Shown: positions 7,346 through 16,303 of the stretch, piece after piece
How the letters are laid out: each line of letters begins with the position of its first letter
Position numbering within the stretch: the first letter of the stretch is position 1
Assembly: GCA_027493375.1 (NCBI GenBank)
Contig: JAPVWO010000073.1
Span: forward strand, 1 to 33,530
Length of the DNA stretch: 33,530 nucleotides
From: Candidatus Multivorans thiocomprendens
GTDB lineage: Bacteria > Acidobacteriota > Thermoanaerobaculia > Multivoradales > Multivoraceae
Reading direction: 5' to 3'
Made by a program: the position numbers and the translations under genes
The notes under the pieces: model-generated
Database searches by the model: none
Told to the model about the DNA's origin: nothing
What the model saw: the letters and a program-made list of their open reading frames with translations, nothing else

Positions 7346-10284
7346 GCTGCCTCCCTTGCCGCGGCCGGCTCGGCGGCCTCCTCGCCGGCGCTGTCGTCCC
7401 GTTCTTCGGCCGCCTCCGGCAGCAGCAGCACCTGGACCCGGTTCTCGCCGCCGAGGTAGTCCACGGCGGCGCCGCGGATCATCTCCGCGTCGAGTTCTTC
7501 GAACAGTTCCTCGTAGGCCAGGATGCTGAGCGGATCCTCGTCGAACTGGTACACGGTCTGCAGCACACCCAGCCAGAAGCCGTTCGTCTCCTTGGCCGTT
7601 TCGCGGCTCCGTCGCTGCTGCTCCTGGATCTGGCCGACTTCCTCGGCCGTGGCGAGTTCCGTGCGGAGACCCTCGATCTCCTCCTGGACCGCCTGGAGCA
7701 TCTCCTCGACGCGAGCCGGGTCGCAGCCGAAGAGAACCTGCACGGAGAACTCCGAAACCGGGATCCTGTCGGCGCCTCCGGACACGTTCGCACCGTAGGT
7801 GCCGCCGAGTTCCTCCCGCAGGCGCTCCCGCAGACGGTCCCGCAGCAACGAGACCATCGAGTTCAGGCGGTACCGGTTCAACTGGCTCTGCTCGAAGGGT
7901 CCGTTGAACACCAGGGCGACCTGGCTCTGATCCTCGAGCCCCTTGTACACCGTCCGTTCGATGAGGCCCTTGGGAGTCCGAACTCCGACGTCTCGCCAAA
8001 CCTCTTCGCGACCGGTCGACGGCAGACCGCCCAGCCAGGTCTCGATGAGAGGTTCGATCGCCTCGAGTTCGAAGCTGCCGGCGAAGAAGAAGGTGAAGTC
8101 GGAGAAGTCGCGGAAGCGGTCTTCGTAGACGGCGAAGATCCGATCCTGATCCAGGTCTCCCAGCATCTCCTCGGTGATCATGCGGCGCCGCGGGTGGTTC
8201 TGGCTCAGGATCTCCACGAACGTCTTGAGGAAGGTGTACTGCGGCATGGCGCTCTGGTTGCGCAGCAGCGCACCCTGACGGGTAAGGAAGGACTCGTAGG
8301 CCTCGGCATCGCGGCGGGGCGACGTTCCGCTCAGGTAGATCAACTCGAAGAGCGTCTGCAGGTCCTTGGGCGATCCGCGGCCGTTGATGCCTTCGAACAG
8401 CGGACCGATGATCGGTCCGGCGCTTGCCACCTTGCCCGCGAGCGCCTTGTTCAACTGGGTCAGGCTGAAGTTCCCGAGTCCCGACAGTTGGACCACCGAG
8501 GTCGCCAGGTTCGCCTCCAGCCAGTCGTCGTCGGACACCAGGGAGACGCCGCCGGGACTGAAGGAAGCGAACAGGACCTCGTCGTTCTTGAAGTCGCTCG
8601 GCCGCAGGATCACCCGGACGCCGTTCGACAGCCGCCACTCGGTGACGCCGAGTTCCTCGATCGCCAACCGCTCGACGATCCGGCCCGGAGTCGGCGGAAC
8701 GGGCACCAGGGCGCCCTCGCCGACATCGTCCTCGTAGGCCGCAACCTCCAGCTCGCCGACCCGGTCGAACACGGCCAGCAGCTCCTCCTCGACCGGCGGC
8801 TCCAGACCCTCCTTCCGCGGTCCGCTGGCGAGGATGACGCGATCCTCGTCGTGGATCCACCCGTCGGCGACGCGGTTCACTTCGGCGAGCGCGATCCCGG
8901 GGACGTAGCGGCGGGCCAGCTCCCGCTCGTAAGCGATTCCGGGGAACGGTTCGTCGCTGAGGAAGTTCCGCACGTACTCCCCGGCGTAGGCGGCGGAGTG
9001 GGTCTTGTCCCGTTCGTCGTAGGCGCGGTCCATCGAGCGCAGCGTGTTCACCCTGGCCCGCTCCAGCTCGCTCTCCTCGAAGCCGTGGCGACGGGCGCGC
9101 TCCGACTCGGTGAGCAACGCCTCGAGGGCCCGTACTTCGGCGCCCTCCCGGGCCCCGGCCCGGAGCAGGTAGAGGCTGCGGCTCCGGGCCAGCGTGCCCC
9201 GGGTGCTCGTGGCGCCGATGAAGGGCGGATCGGCTTCTTCGGCGCGCTCGGCCAGACGGTTGTTCAGCAGGCCGTTGTAGAGGCCGCGGACCAGCCGCTC
9301 CCGGTAGTCGGCCACGGTGACGAACTCGTCCGCCTCGCCCTTGAAGGCAACCGAAATCGAGGAACGCGTCAACTCGGGATCGGTGAAGATGGAGACCAGA
9401 GTCTCCTCGTGAGGCGGAATCTCCGTCTCGAAGCGTTCGCGCGGCTCGTCGGGGCCCTCGAGCGCGGCAAAGCGGCGCCTGATGTTCGCCTCCATCGCTT
9501 CCGCATCGAAATCGCCGACCGCGACGACGGCCATCAGGTCCGGCCGGTACCAGTCGCGGTAGAAGTCGCGCAGCCGCTGCGGCGGGACCTCGCGCAGCAT
9601 CTCCGGATCACCGATCGGCAGCCGCTCCGCGTAGCGCGAGCCGTGGAACCGATAGGGGATCTCGGCGTCCAGAAGCCTCGCTCCGGCACCCCGGCCGCCC
9701 CTCCACTCCTCGATCACGACGCCGCGCTCGAGTTCGACTTCCTCGTCGTCCAGGGTGACGGCGCCGGCCCAGTCCTCGAGCACCAGGAGCGCCTTGTCCA
9801 GGATGTCCGGGTCATCCGTCGGCACCTCCAGCATGTAGACCGTCTCGTCGAAGCTCGTGTACGCGTTGACGTCCGCCCCGAAGCGCATGCCGATGCTCTG
9901 CAGGTAGTCGAGCAGCTCGGCCTTCTCGAAGTTCTTCGTGCCGTTGAACGCCATGTGCTCGACGAAGTGGGCCAGACCGAGCTGGTCGTCGTCCTCGAGC
10001 ACCGAACCGGCGCGGACGACGAGCCGCAGGAAGGCGCGGTTCTCGGGCCGGCCGTTCTTCCTCACGTAGTAGCGGAGACCGTTGCCGAGTTGTCCGGTGA
10101 GCACCGCCGGATCCTCGGGCAGGACCTCGGTGAGCTCGTACGTCCATTCAGGCAGCAACTCGGCGCCGGCGTCGGACTCCTGGGCGCGTACGCCGGCCGC
10201 GGTCAAGCCCGTGAGCAGGGCCGCCGTGACGGCCAGCAGACCAGCAGGGTACGAGTGCGACCGGGCGCGCTTTCGCTCGATCAT
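7342..10284 (-). CDS. Periplasmic M16 (pitrilysin-type) zinc metallopeptidase, two-domain
   Basis: 980 residues from the ATG at 10284, which has AAGGAGA 8 bases upstream. A signal peptide (ERKRARSHSYPAGLLAVTAA through AAGVRAQ) directs export. The first catalytic half has the inverted zinc motif HFVEH (about 106-110), flanked by GLAHFVEHMAFNGT, and the third ligand lies in ELERGVVIEEWR (about 193). FGADVNAYTSFDETVY is also typical. The second M16 half starts near RIVERLAIEELGVTEWRLSNGVRVILRP and lacks HxxEH, as in other single-chain M16B proteins. The C-terminal part includes the RERLREELGGTYG pattern with its catalytic-clamp Arg and Tyr. These enzymes degrade short peptides in a closed chamber. 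A TTG at 10317 overlapping the previous stop is an alternative start, but it would put extra residues before the signal peptide. Confidence 0.92.
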   Translation of the reverse strand: MIERKRARSHSYPAGLLAVTAALLTGLTAAGVRAQESDAGAELLPEWTYELTEVLPEDPAVLTGQLGNGLRYYVRKNGRPENRAFLRLVVRAGSVLEDDDQLGLAHFVEHMAFNGTKNFEKAELLDYLQSIGMRFGADVNAYTSFDETVYMLEVPTDDPDILDKALLVLEDWAGAVTLDDEEVELERGVVIEEWRGGRGAGARLLDAEIPYRFHGSRYAERLPIGDPEMLREVPPQRLRDFYRDWYRPDLMAVVAVGDFDAEAMEANIRRRFAALEGPDEPRERFETEIPPHEETLVSIFTDPELTRSSISVAFKGEADEFVTVADYRERLVRGLYNGLLNNRLAERAEEADPPFIGATSTRGTLARSRSLYLLRAGAREGAEVRALEALLTESERARRHGFEESELERARVNTLRSMDRAYDERDKTHSAAYAGEYVRNFLSDEPFPGIAYERELARRYVPGIALAEVNRVADGWIHDEDRVILASGPRKEGLEPPVEEELLAVFDRVGELEVAAYEDDVGEGALVPVPPTPGRIVERLAIEELGVTEWRLSNGVRVILRPSDFKNDEVLFASFSPGGVSLVSDDDWLEANLATSVVQLSGLGNFSLTQLNKALAGKVASAGPIIGPLFEGINGRGSPKDLQTLFELIYLSGTSPRRDAEAYESFLTRQGALLRNQSAMPQYTFLKTFVEILSQNHPRRRMITEEMLGDLDQDRIFAVYEDRFRDFSDFTFFFAGSFELEAIEPLIETWLGGLPSTGREEVWRDVGVRTPKGLIERTVYKGLEDQSQVALVFNGPFEQSQLNRYRLNSMVSLLRDRLRERLREELGGTYGANVSGGADRIPVSEFSVQVLFGCDPARVEEMLQAVQEEIEGLRTELATAEEVGQIQEQQRRSRETAKETNGFWLGVLQTVYQFDEDPLSILAYEELFEELDAEMIRGAAVDYLGGENRVQVLLLPEAAEERDDSAGEEAAEPAAAREAA

Positions 10285-10313
10285 CGACGTTTCTCCTTCG
10301 TTTGGTGGGGCGT

Positions 10314-11066
10314 TCAACGGCTGCCGGCGACGCGGGCGCCGCCGTCCACTCGCACGACCGCCCCGGCCGGCAGCGCCTCGACCAGCGCCTCCAGGGCACG
10401 GTCCGCGGCGCCGCGGCTGCGGCTGTCGACGGTCAGCTTGACCCGGTAATCGCCGTCCATCACCGGATAGCTGCCGATGTCGACGTCCTCGTGGGCATCG
10501 ACGACGCGGTCGAGCAGTTCCGCGATGTCCGTCTCGCGGCAGGAGGTGTACACGGCCCGGCAGTAGAACCGGCGACCGGCCGCCAGCCGGGCGCGCAGCA
10601 TCGGCAGTTTCATGCGGAAGATCCGCGGCACGCCCGGCAAGACGTACACGTTCTCCATGACGACGGACGGCCAGGGCACGTCCGGCGTGCTGACGAGTTC
10701 CGCGCCTTCCGGCACATCGGCCATGCGCAGGTGGCCCTCGGTGCAGCGGTCGCCAACCATCTCGCGGATCTTCGCGACCAGCTCGGGGGAGCGGACCAGT
10801 CGCCGCTCGAACGCCTCCGCGACCGCCTTGAGCGTGACGTCGTCGTGGGTCGGCCCGACGCCGCCGCTCGTGATCAGGTAGTCGAAGCGGTCGCGCAGGC
10901 GCCGGATATCGGCTGCGATATCGGTGACATCGTCCGGACAGACGACCACTCTCTGGAGCTCGATCCCGAGGTCGAACAGCTCCCTGGCCAGGAGGCTCAG
11001 GTTCGCTTCCTCGACCTTGCCGCTGAGGATCTCGTTCCCGATGATCAGCGCACCCGCGGTCGGCAT
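10314..11066 (-). CDS. CinA-like molybdopterin-binding domain protein
   Basis: 250 residues. The opening MPTAGALIIGNEILSGKVEEAN, and the central FDYLITSGGVGPTHDDVTLKAVAEAF, are the signature of the MoaB/Mog fold as found in the N-terminal domain of CinA and in the related FAD synthetase-type proteins. PDVPWPSVVMENVYVLPGVPRIFRMK matches the continuing CinA pattern. There is no C-terminal nicotinamide-deamidase domain, so this is the short form. CinA-like domains hydrolyse or bind nucleotide-type cofactors (ADP-ribose is known for full CinA), but which activity this one has cannot be told. It precedes the peptidase gene by 29 bases. Only a weak GGAAGC is found about 10 bases before the ATG, directly after a dispersed repeat. 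Confidence 0.85.
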   Translation of the reverse strand: MPTAGALIIGNEILSGKVEEANLSLLARELFDLGIELQRVVVCPDDVTDIAADIRRLRDRFDYLITSGGVGPTHDDVTLKAVAEAFERRLVRSPELVAKIREMVGDRCTEGHLRMADVPEGAELVSTPDVPWPSVVMENVYVLPGVPRIFRMKLPMLRARLAAGRRFYCRAVYTSCRETDIAELLDRVVDAHEDVDIGSYPVMDGDYRVKLTVDSRSRGAADRALEALVEALPAGAVVRVDGGARVAGSR

Positions 11067-11070
11067 AAGA

Positions 11071-11160
11071 CTAGGAGCTTCCGCTGCGGAACGCAGCGGA
11101 GCAAGTTTCGAGGCGAAAGGTCATGGTGAGGATGGGCTGGGCCGAAACTCCGAGCATGCG
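11071..11160 (-). repeat. Dispersed intergenic repeat, copy A
   Basis: Read on the minus strand, this 90-base stretch aligns with 15406-15496 on the plus strand with one gap. By hand, the first 27 bases match at 21 positions and the last 51 at 39. Shared blocks include the ends CGCA(T/C)GCTC and AAGCTCCTAG and the core CGTTCCGC. It ends 4 bases before the ATG of the CinA-like gene. In this copy the core forms a hairpin (11081-11088 with 11092-11099, loop GAA). Confidence 0.7.
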
Positions 11161-11179
11161 AGGCGTTTCGGGGCGTAGC

Positions 11180-11971
11180 TTACCGGCCCTCGAATCGCGT
11201 CGACCGGCGCTCGGTCAAGGCTTGTACGCCCTCGCGCGCGTCGGCGGTCCGGAACGTCACTTCCTGCTCCGCGCTTTCCAGGTCGAGCGCCTCGTCAATC
11301 GACCGTTCGAAGGTGCCGCGCACCGTGCGCTTGGTCGCCTTGACCGCGATCGGTCCGGCCGCCGCGATCTCCAGGGCCAGATCCTCGACCACCTGGTCGT
11401 AGTCCTCATCCGCTTCGCGGCTGGCGATCCCCCACTCGACCGCCGTGGCGGCGTCGATGAGCCGCCCGCTGTAGAGGAGTTCGGCGGCGCGGGCGGGGCC
11501 GATCAGGCGCGGCAGGGTCCAGGTCGCCGCCATGCCGGGGTGAATCCCGAGCTTCACGAAGGTCATGCCGACCCGCGCGCCGGTCCTGATCACCCGCATG
11601 TCGCAGCCGAGCGCGAAGCAGAGCCCGGCGCCGATCGCGTGGCCGTTGATCGCCGCGATCGACGGCGCCTCGAGATCCCGAACCGAGAGGTAGAGACGGT
11701 AGAAGTTCGCGCCGCCACCGAGGCCGGGACCCGCGTCCCGATCCTCGCTGACCTCCTCCTGGATGCTCTTCAGGCTGCCGCCGGCACTGAAGGCCCGGCC
11801 GGCGCCGCGCACGATGACCACCCGGGTCTCGTCTCGTGAATTGACGAGTGGAACGGCGTCCCGGATCTCCGCGCCCATGGCCGGCGTCATCGCGTTCAGG
11901 CGCGTCGGATCGTTCAGGGTCAACCGCGTGATCGGACCCTGGTGGGAGAGTTGGATGTGCTCGAAACCCAT
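11180..11971 (-). CDS. Enoyl-CoA hydratase/isomerase (crotonase) family protein
   Basis: 263 residues of crotonase fold, acting on acyl-CoA thioesters. The oxyanion-hole segments are present: GAGRAFSAGGSLK (about 56-68) and AINGHAIGAGLCFALGCD (about 109-126). LGIHPGMAATWTLPRLIGPARAAELLYSG follows. In rat hydratase the two catalytic glutamates sit before the LG.(I)PG segment and in the later (A)ME.VLTG segment; here the first is replaced (TFVKLG) and the second appears kept (AAELLYSG). It may therefore be an isomerase or another crotonase reaction rather than a true hydratase. The ATG at 11971 has AAGGAGG 9 bases upstream. It diverges from nfuA across a gap of only 32 bases. Confidence 0.9.
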   Translation of the reverse strand: MGFEHIQLSHQGPITRLTLNDPTRLNAMTPAMGAEIRDAVPLVNSRDETRVVIVRGAGRAFSAGGSLKSIQEEVSEDRDAGPGLGGGANFYRLYLSVRDLEAPSIAAINGHAIGAGLCFALGCDMRVIRTGARVGMTFVKLGIHPGMAATWTLPRLIGPARAAELLYSGRLIDAATAVEWGIASREADEDYDQVVEDLALEIAAAGPIAVKATKRTVRGTFERSIDEALDLESAEQEVTFRTADAREGVQALTERRSTRFEGR

Positions 11972-11990
11972 GGCGCCGGACCTCCTTCGG

Positions 11991-11996
11991 TAGAAT
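11991..11996 (+). promoter_or_regulatory. Candidate -10 element (TAGAAT), leaderless start of nfuA
   Basis: TAGAAT ends 7 bases before the ATG at 12004, and no Shine-Dalgarno sequence lies in front of that codon. This points to transcription starting at or beside the start codon. The element sits immediately next to the Shine-Dalgarno sequence of the divergent crotonase gene. An in-frame ATG at 11995 overlaps the element and would be untranscribed if it is real. Confidence 0.5.
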
Positions 11997-12003
11997 GCGA
12001 CGC

Positions 12004-12570
12004 ATGCTAACGATCACCGAGCTCGCACAGAAGAAGGTCGCCGAAGCGATGAAGGACGAGGAACGCGACGACCTCGCTCTCCGCATCGGCATCACCGGCC
12101 GCAGCGGCGGCGGTTTCCGGTACCAGATGGACCTGGTCGGCCTCGACGAGGCCCGGCCCGACGACGAGATCCTGGACACCGAGGCATTCAAGGTCTACGT
12201 GGACTCCGAGAGCGCACCGGACCTCGAGGGCGTCACGATCGACTTCGTCACCCGGCTCTCCGAGAGCGGCTTCAAGTTCGACAACCCGAACTCGGTCTGG
12301 GGCGACGGACCGGCGGCCGACGTCCAGCGCGTCCTCGATGAGCAGATCAACCCGCAAATCGCCGCGCACGGCGGCTTCGTCACCCTGCTCGAGGTCAAGG
12401 ACGAGACGGCCTACATCACGATGGGCGGCGGTTGCCAGGGCTGCGGCATGGCCGACTACACGCTCAAGCAGGGCGTCGAGCAGGCCATCGTGGAAGCCGT
12501 GCCGACCGTCCAGCGCGTCCTCGACACGACGGACCACGCCGCCGGAACGAACCCGTACTACGCGCCGTAG
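12004..12570 (+). CDS. nfuA: NfuA-type Fe-S cluster carrier protein
   Basis: 188 residues, close to E. coli NfuA (about 190). The N-terminal half (MLTITELAQKKVAEAM to about residue 95) resembles the A-type scaffold fold but has lost its cysteines, as in NfuA. The C-terminal Nfu domain starts near VQRVLDEQINPQIAAHGGFV and carries the cluster-binding CxxC in GGGCQGCGMADYTLKQGVE (Cys144 and Cys147). It receives and delivers 4Fe-4S clusters to client enzymes in the cytoplasm. The nearby NQR complex carries a 2Fe-2S cluster and a membrane iron site, so a supporting role is plausible but unproved. I chose the second ATG because TAGAAT would place the transcript start there; an ATG at 11995 adds three residues. 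Confidence 0.9.
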   Translation: MLTITELAQKKVAEAMKDEERDDLALRIGITGRSGGGFRYQMDLVGLDEARPDDEILDTEAFKVYVDSESAPDLEGVTIDFVTRLSESGFKFDNPNSVWGDGPAADVQRVLDEQINPQIAAHGGFVTLLEVKDETAYITMGGGCQGCGMADYTLKQGVEQAIVEAVPTVQRVLDTTDHAAGTNPYYAP

Positions 12571-12603
12571 CGACGTGGCGGCCTGCCGGTGAGCACGACC
12601 GCC

Positions 12604-12618
12604 GGAAGGGCCCCTTCC
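12604..12618. other. Short hairpin between nfuA and nqrA
   Basis: GGAAGG (12604-12609) pairs with CCTTCC (12613-12618) across a 3-base loop. An outer CCGCCGG/CCGGCGG pair surrounds it with a larger asymmetric loop. There is no T-run, so it is at best a weak or Rho-assisted end for the nfuA transcript. Confidence 0.3.
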
Positions 12619-12713
12619 TGTTGCCCCAGCCCGGCGGTTGTGGAATAGTCCCGGCTGGTCGAGCGACGCGTTCCGATTCGCCCTCGATCGCCAGAAACGA
12701 CACGTCAGGATCG

Positions 12714-14123
12714 ATGGGCACGCACCGTTTCAGGCGGGGACTGAGCCTGCCGATCGCGGGGGCTCCCGAGCAGACGCTCGATGACGCCGCGGCTCCAGGT
12801 ACCGTCGCCGTCAGCGCCGCCGACTACCCCGGCATGAAGCCGGCGATGCACGTCGGGCCGGGCGACGCGATCCGGCGTGGCCAGCTCCTGTTCGAGGATC
12901 GCAAGCAGCCGGGCGTTCGCTTCACCTCCCCCGCCGCGGGAACCGTGGCGGCGGTGAATCGCGGCGCCAAGCGGGCATTGATCTCCGTTGTCGTGCGGGT
13001 CGATCCCTCCGACCAGGCGGCCTCCGGCGGCGGCGGAGTCAGCTTCGCCAGCTACACCGGAAGACACCCGAGCGCCCTTTCCCGCGCGGAGGTGCAGACG
13101 TTGCTCGTGGAGTCGGGGGACTGGGTCTCTCTGCGCGCGCGGCCCTTCGGACGCACCGCGGCCATGGGTTCGGTGCCGAAGTCGATCTTCGTCACGGCGA
13201 TGAACACGGAACCGTTCGCGCCCGCCGCCGACCGGATCGTCGAGGGGCGCGCGGGCGATCTCGAGCGGGGTCTCGCCGCCCTGGCCCGGCTGACGGACGG
13301 ACCCGTGTTTCTCTGCCGCGCGCCCGGCACCCTGGCCGGTGTCGAAACGAGCGAGCCGGTGCGGGTCGAGGAATTCGTTGGCCCCCACCCCGCCGGCGCC
13401 GCGGGAGTGCACATCCACACCCTCGACCCGGTGAACCGGAACAAGCTGGTCTGGCAGATCGGGCTGCAGGACACGCTGGCCATCGGCCGCCTGTTCGAGA
13501 CGGGGACGCCGGATGTCCAGCGCATCGTCGCCCTGGCCGGTCCGCCGGTGCGCCGGCCCAGGCTCCTGCGTACCCGGCTCGGCGCCGCGCTCGCCGACGT
13601 CACGAGGGGCGAGATCGGCACGGGGACGGAAGCCGTGCCCGAGGGCACGGTACGGGTCGTCACCGGCTCGCCGCTCGCTGGGCGCACGGCGGTCGGTGAA
13701 AACGCGCCGGCCGAGCTCCACGGTTACCTCGGTCGCTTTCACGACACGGTCTCGGTGCTGGAGGACGATCACGGCCGCCATTTCCTGGGCTGGCTGAAGC
13801 CTGGTTTCGGCGCCTTCTCCCGCGCCCGCGCCTTCGCCTCCTCGCTGCTGCCGCGCAAGTCCTTCGCGATGACGACGACCACCTACGGCTCGCCGCGCGC
13901 GATCGTGCCGATCGGCCTCTACGAGAGCGTCTTCCCGTGGGACCTGCAGCCGACCTTCCTGCTCAAGTCCCTGGTGGCCGGGGACATCGAACGCGCCGAG
14001 GAACTCGGCTGCCTGGAACTCCTGGAGGAGGATCTGGCGCTCTGCACCTTTGTTTGCCCGGGCAAGACGGAGTACGGGCCGTACCTGCGCGACGCGCTCG
14101 AGCTGATCGAGAAGGAAGGCTAG
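12714..14123 (+). CDS. nqrA: Na+-translocating NADH:quinone reductase subunit A
   Basis: 469 residues from the ATG at 12714, against about 446 in Vibrio. NqrA is the cytoplasmic-side, quinone-associated subunit without a redox cofactor of its own. Recognisable segments are [14 protein letters not shown] at the start, [30 protein letters not shown] broken after residue 60, [13 protein letters not shown], and the late [28 protein letters not shown], with the C-terminal [22 protein letters not shown] near the end. The frame is open upstream to 12432 but overlaps nfuA there, so the ATG after AGGA is preferred. The 143-base gap from nfuA suggests a separate promoter. A GGAATAGT sequence near 12642-12649 is a weak -10 candidate. 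Confidence 0.93.
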   Translation: MGTHRFRRGLSLPIAGAPEQTLDDAAAPGTVAVSAADYPGMKPAMHVGPGDAIRRGQLLFEDRKQPGVRFTSPAAGTVAAVNRGAKRALISVVVRVDPSDQAASGGGGVSFASYTGRHPSALSRAEVQTLLVESGDWVSLRARPFGRTAAMGSVPKSIFVTAMNTEPFAPAADRIVEGRAGDLERGLAALARLTDGPVFLCRAPGTLAGVETSEPVRVEEFVGPHPAGAAGVHIHTLDPVNRNKLVWQIGLQDTLAIGRLFETGTPDVQRIVALAGPPVRRPRLLRTRLGAALADVTRGEIGTGTEAVPEGTVRVVTGSPLAGRTAVGENAPAELHGYLGRFHDTVSVLEDDHGRHFLGWLKPGFGAFSRARAFASSLLPRKSFAMTTTTYGSPRAIVPIGLYESVFPWDLQPTFLLKSLVAGDIERAEELGCLELLEEDLALCTFVCPGKTEYGPYLRDALELIEKEG

Positions 14124-14136
14124 CGCCGCCACTCCG

Positions 14137-15390
14137 ATGAGATTCCTGCGCCGCATTCTCGACCGGCAGGCCCGCCACTTCGAGCCCGGGGGCCGGTTCG
14201 AGCGCTTCTACCCGCTGTACGAGGCGCCCGACACGTTCCTGTACACGCCGGGCAAGACGACCGCCGGCGCCGCGCACGTGCGCGACGCACTCGACCTGAA
14301 GCGCCTGATGATGACGGTCGTCGTGGCGCTCGTGCCCTGCGTCCTGATGGCGATGTGGAACACCGGCCGGCAGATTCACCTCGCGATCGCGGGTGGCGCC
14401 ACCGCCCTGCCGAACTGGCGAACGGAGGCGATGGAGACGCTCGGGCTGCCGTTCGATGCAACCAGCCTGCTCGCGAACACGGCCCACGGCGCGCTCTACT
14501 ACCTGCCGGTCCTGGTCGTGACCTTCGCGGTGGGCGGCCTCTGGGAGGGGTTGTTCGCGGTCGTCCGGCGGCACGACGTGAACGAGGGCTTCCTGGTCAC
14601 CGGGATGCTCTTCCCGCTCGTGTTGCCGCCGACGATTCCGCTCTGGCAGGTCGCGATCGGCATTACCTTCGGCGTCGTCGTCGGCAAGGAGATCTTCGGC
14701 GGCACGGGCTACAACGTGCTGAACCCGGCGCTCACGGCGCGGGTCTTCCTGTTCTTCGCCTATCCGGCCCAGATCTCCGGCGACGCCGTGTGGATCGCGG
14801 CCGGCACCTCGGCGGACGGCTACAGCGGCGCCACCGCGCTCGGCGAGATCGCGGTGCTCGAGGCGGCCGAGGGCTCCAGCGCCCCGCTGGACGGGCTGTC
14901 CGCCATCGAGGACAAGGTCTCCTGGATGCAGGCCTTCCTGGGCGACATACCAGGTTCGATGGGCGAGACCTCCGCGCTGGCCTGCCTGATCGGCGCCGCC
15001 ATCCTGATCGCCACCGGGATCGGCTCGTGGCGGATCATGGCCGCGGCGACGGCAGGCACGGCGGTGATCTCCCTGCTCCTCAACCTCATGGCCTCGTCGA
15101 CCAACGCGATGCTCTCGGTTCCCTTCCACTGGCACGTCGTGCTCGGCGGCTGGGCCTTCGGCATCGTCTTCATGGCGACGGATCCGGTGAGCGCCGCGCA
15201 GACGAATCGCGGACGCTACATCTACGGCTTCCTGGTCGGCGTGCTGGCCGTCCTGATCCGCACCGTGAACCCCGCCTTCCCGGAAGGCGTGATGCTCGGC
15301 ATCCTGTTCATGAACCTCTTCGCGCCCCTGATCGACCACTACGTGCTGAAGGCGAACATCAAGCGCCGCCAGGCGCGTTACGCGCAATAG
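14137..15390 (+). CDS. nqrB: Na+-translocating NADH:quinone reductase subunit B
   Basis: 417 residues, polytopic membrane protein. NqrB carries riboflavin and a covalently attached FMN and forms the main Na+ pathway. The flavinylation motif is seen as [10 protein letters not shown] with the FMN-accepting Thr at about 233 (Thr236 in Vibrio). [30 protein letters not shown] and [25 protein letters not shown] are strongly typical segments. The gene follows nqrA by 13 bases without a clear Shine-Dalgarno sequence. Attachment of FMN needs an ApbE-type transferase, and one lies at 18843 in the same cluster. Downstream, a 133-base gap with a dispersed repeat separates it from nqrC, an unusual break within an nqr operon. 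Confidence 0.95.
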   Translation: MRFLRRILDRQARHFEPGGRFERFYPLYEAPDTFLYTPGKTTAGAAHVRDALDLKRLMMTVVVALVPCVLMAMWNTGRQIHLAIAGGATALPNWRTEAMETLGLPFDATSLLANTAHGALYYLPVLVVTFAVGGLWEGLFAVVRRHDVNEGFLVTGMLFPLVLPPTIPLWQVAIGITFGVVVGKEIFGGTGYNVLNPALTARVFLFFAYPAQISGDAVWIAAGTSADGYSGATALGEIAVLEAAEGSSAPLDGLSAIEDKVSWMQAFLGDIPGSMGETSALACLIGAAILIATGIGSWRIMAAATAGTAVISLLLNLMASSTNAMLSVPFHWHVVLGGWAFGIVFMATDPVSAAQTNRGRYIYGFLVGVLAVLIRTVNPAFPEGVMLGILFMNLFAPLIDHYVLKANIKRRQARYAQ

Positions 15391-15405
15391 CGCCGCCAAA
15401 CCTGT

Positions 15406-15496
15406 CGCACGCTCCATGTTTGGCCCCAGCCCTCACCTGGCCAGGACCTTCCACCGCAGCACTCGCTTCGCTCCGTTCCGCGGCATAAGCTCCTAG
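15406..15496 (+). repeat. Dispersed intergenic repeat, copy B
   Basis: Plus-strand copy of the element at 11071-11160, lying in the nqrB-nqrC gap and ending 27 bases before nqrC. The best conserved part runs from ACCTT near 15445 to CTCCTAG at 15496. The hairpin seen in copy A is not preserved here, so a conserved RNA fold is not supported by these two copies. Confidence 0.7.
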
Positions 15497-15523
15497 CCGA
15501 CCGTTCACCCGGCGGAGCTCCTC

Positions 15524-16303
15524 ATGGCAAACCGACAGGCCACCGGCTACACACTCCTGTTCGCGACCGCGATCTGCATCGTGTGCGGGATCCTCGTGTC
15601 TTCCTTCGCGGTCAGCCTGGAGGATCTCCAGGACGCGAACATCGCCCTCGACAAGCAGAAGCGGGTGCTCGAGGCCGTGGGCAAGCTCCAGCCCGGCGAG
15701 CCGATCGACGAAGCACAGGTCGCCGAGCGCTTCGCGCCGATCGAACCGGTGCTCATCGAACTCACCTCGGGTGAGGCGGTGGACGGCGACACGGCGACCT
15801 TCGACCAGCAGCGGCGTGCCCGCGATCCGGCCACCAGCACCGAAGCCCCCGGCAACCTGGCCAGGGTCAAGCGCGTACCGGACCGGGCGCTCCTCTACGA
15901 GATGCGCGGCGACGGCGGCGAGCTCGAGATGATCGTGCTGCCGATCGAAGGCCTGGGACTTTGGGGCACCCTGTACGGATTCCTGGCGCTCGACGCCGAC
16001 ACGACGACGGTGCGCGGCATCACCTACTACCAGCACAAGGAGACGCCGGGCCTGGGCGGCGAGGTGGACAATCCGACCTGGAAGGCCAACTGGCCCGGAC
16101 GCAAGGCCTTCGATGATGACGGCGACGTTCGACTGGCGGTGATCAAGGGCTTTGCCGGGAGCGCCGAGGAGGAACCTCACCGCGTCGACGGTCTCGCCGG
16201 CGCGACGATCACCAGCAACGGGGTGACGAACATGCTCGACTTCTGGCTCGGCGAGAACGGCTTCGAGCCCTACCTCAACCGGATCCGCGCGGAGGCCAAC
16301 TGA
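15524..16303 (+). CDS. nqrC: Na+-translocating NADH:quinone reductase subunit C
   Basis: 259 residues. One N-terminal membrane helix (about 9-30, [20 protein letters not shown]) anchors a periplasmic FMN-binding domain. The flavinylation site is [14 protein letters not shown], with Thr228 as the expected FMN attachment residue; most NqrC proteins have SGAT where this one has [29 protein letters not shown] and [16 protein letters not shown] are family segments. GGAG lies 6 bases before the ATG. The stop overlaps the nqrD start by one base (TGATG). NqrC passes electrons from the membrane iron centre to NqrB. Confidence 0.95.
   Translation: MANRQATGYTLLFATAICIVCGILVSSFAVSLEDLQDANIALDKQKRVLEAVGKLQPGEPIDEAQVAERFAPIEPVLIELTSGEAVDGDTATFDQQRRARDPATSTEAPGNLARVKRVPDRALLYEMRGDGGELEMIVLPIEGLGLWGTLYGFLALDADTTTVRGITYYQHKETPGLGGEVDNPTWKANWPGRKAFDDDGDVRLAVIKGFAGSAEEEPHRVDGLAGATITSNGVTNMLDFWLGENGFEPYLNRIRAEAN

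Noticed and set aside
7346..8860. Upstream extension of the beta-propeller frame
   Set aside because: It overlaps the M16 gene in another frame and is Arg/Gly-rich with no family sequence. The GTG at 7345 with GGGAGG and a following signal peptide explains the real start.
7258..10449. Open frame of over 1000 codons on the plus strand opposite the M16 peptidase
   Set aside because: It mirrors the codon structure of the peptidase gene, has low-complexity His/Gln/Arg-rich composition and no recognisable motif. Long antisense frames are common in GC-rich DNA.
11080..11100. GC-rich hairpin upstream of the CinA-like gene as a terminator or riboswitch
   Set aside because: It has no T-tract, and the fold is not preserved in the second copy of the repeat, so there is no support for a structured RNA.
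12604..12640. Hairpin after nfuA as an intrinsic terminator
   Set aside because: The stem is present but no T-run follows.
12642..12649. GGAATAGT as an nqrA promoter
   Set aside because: It does not fit TANNNT well, has no matching -35 and lies 65 bases from the start. Kept only as a weak possibility.
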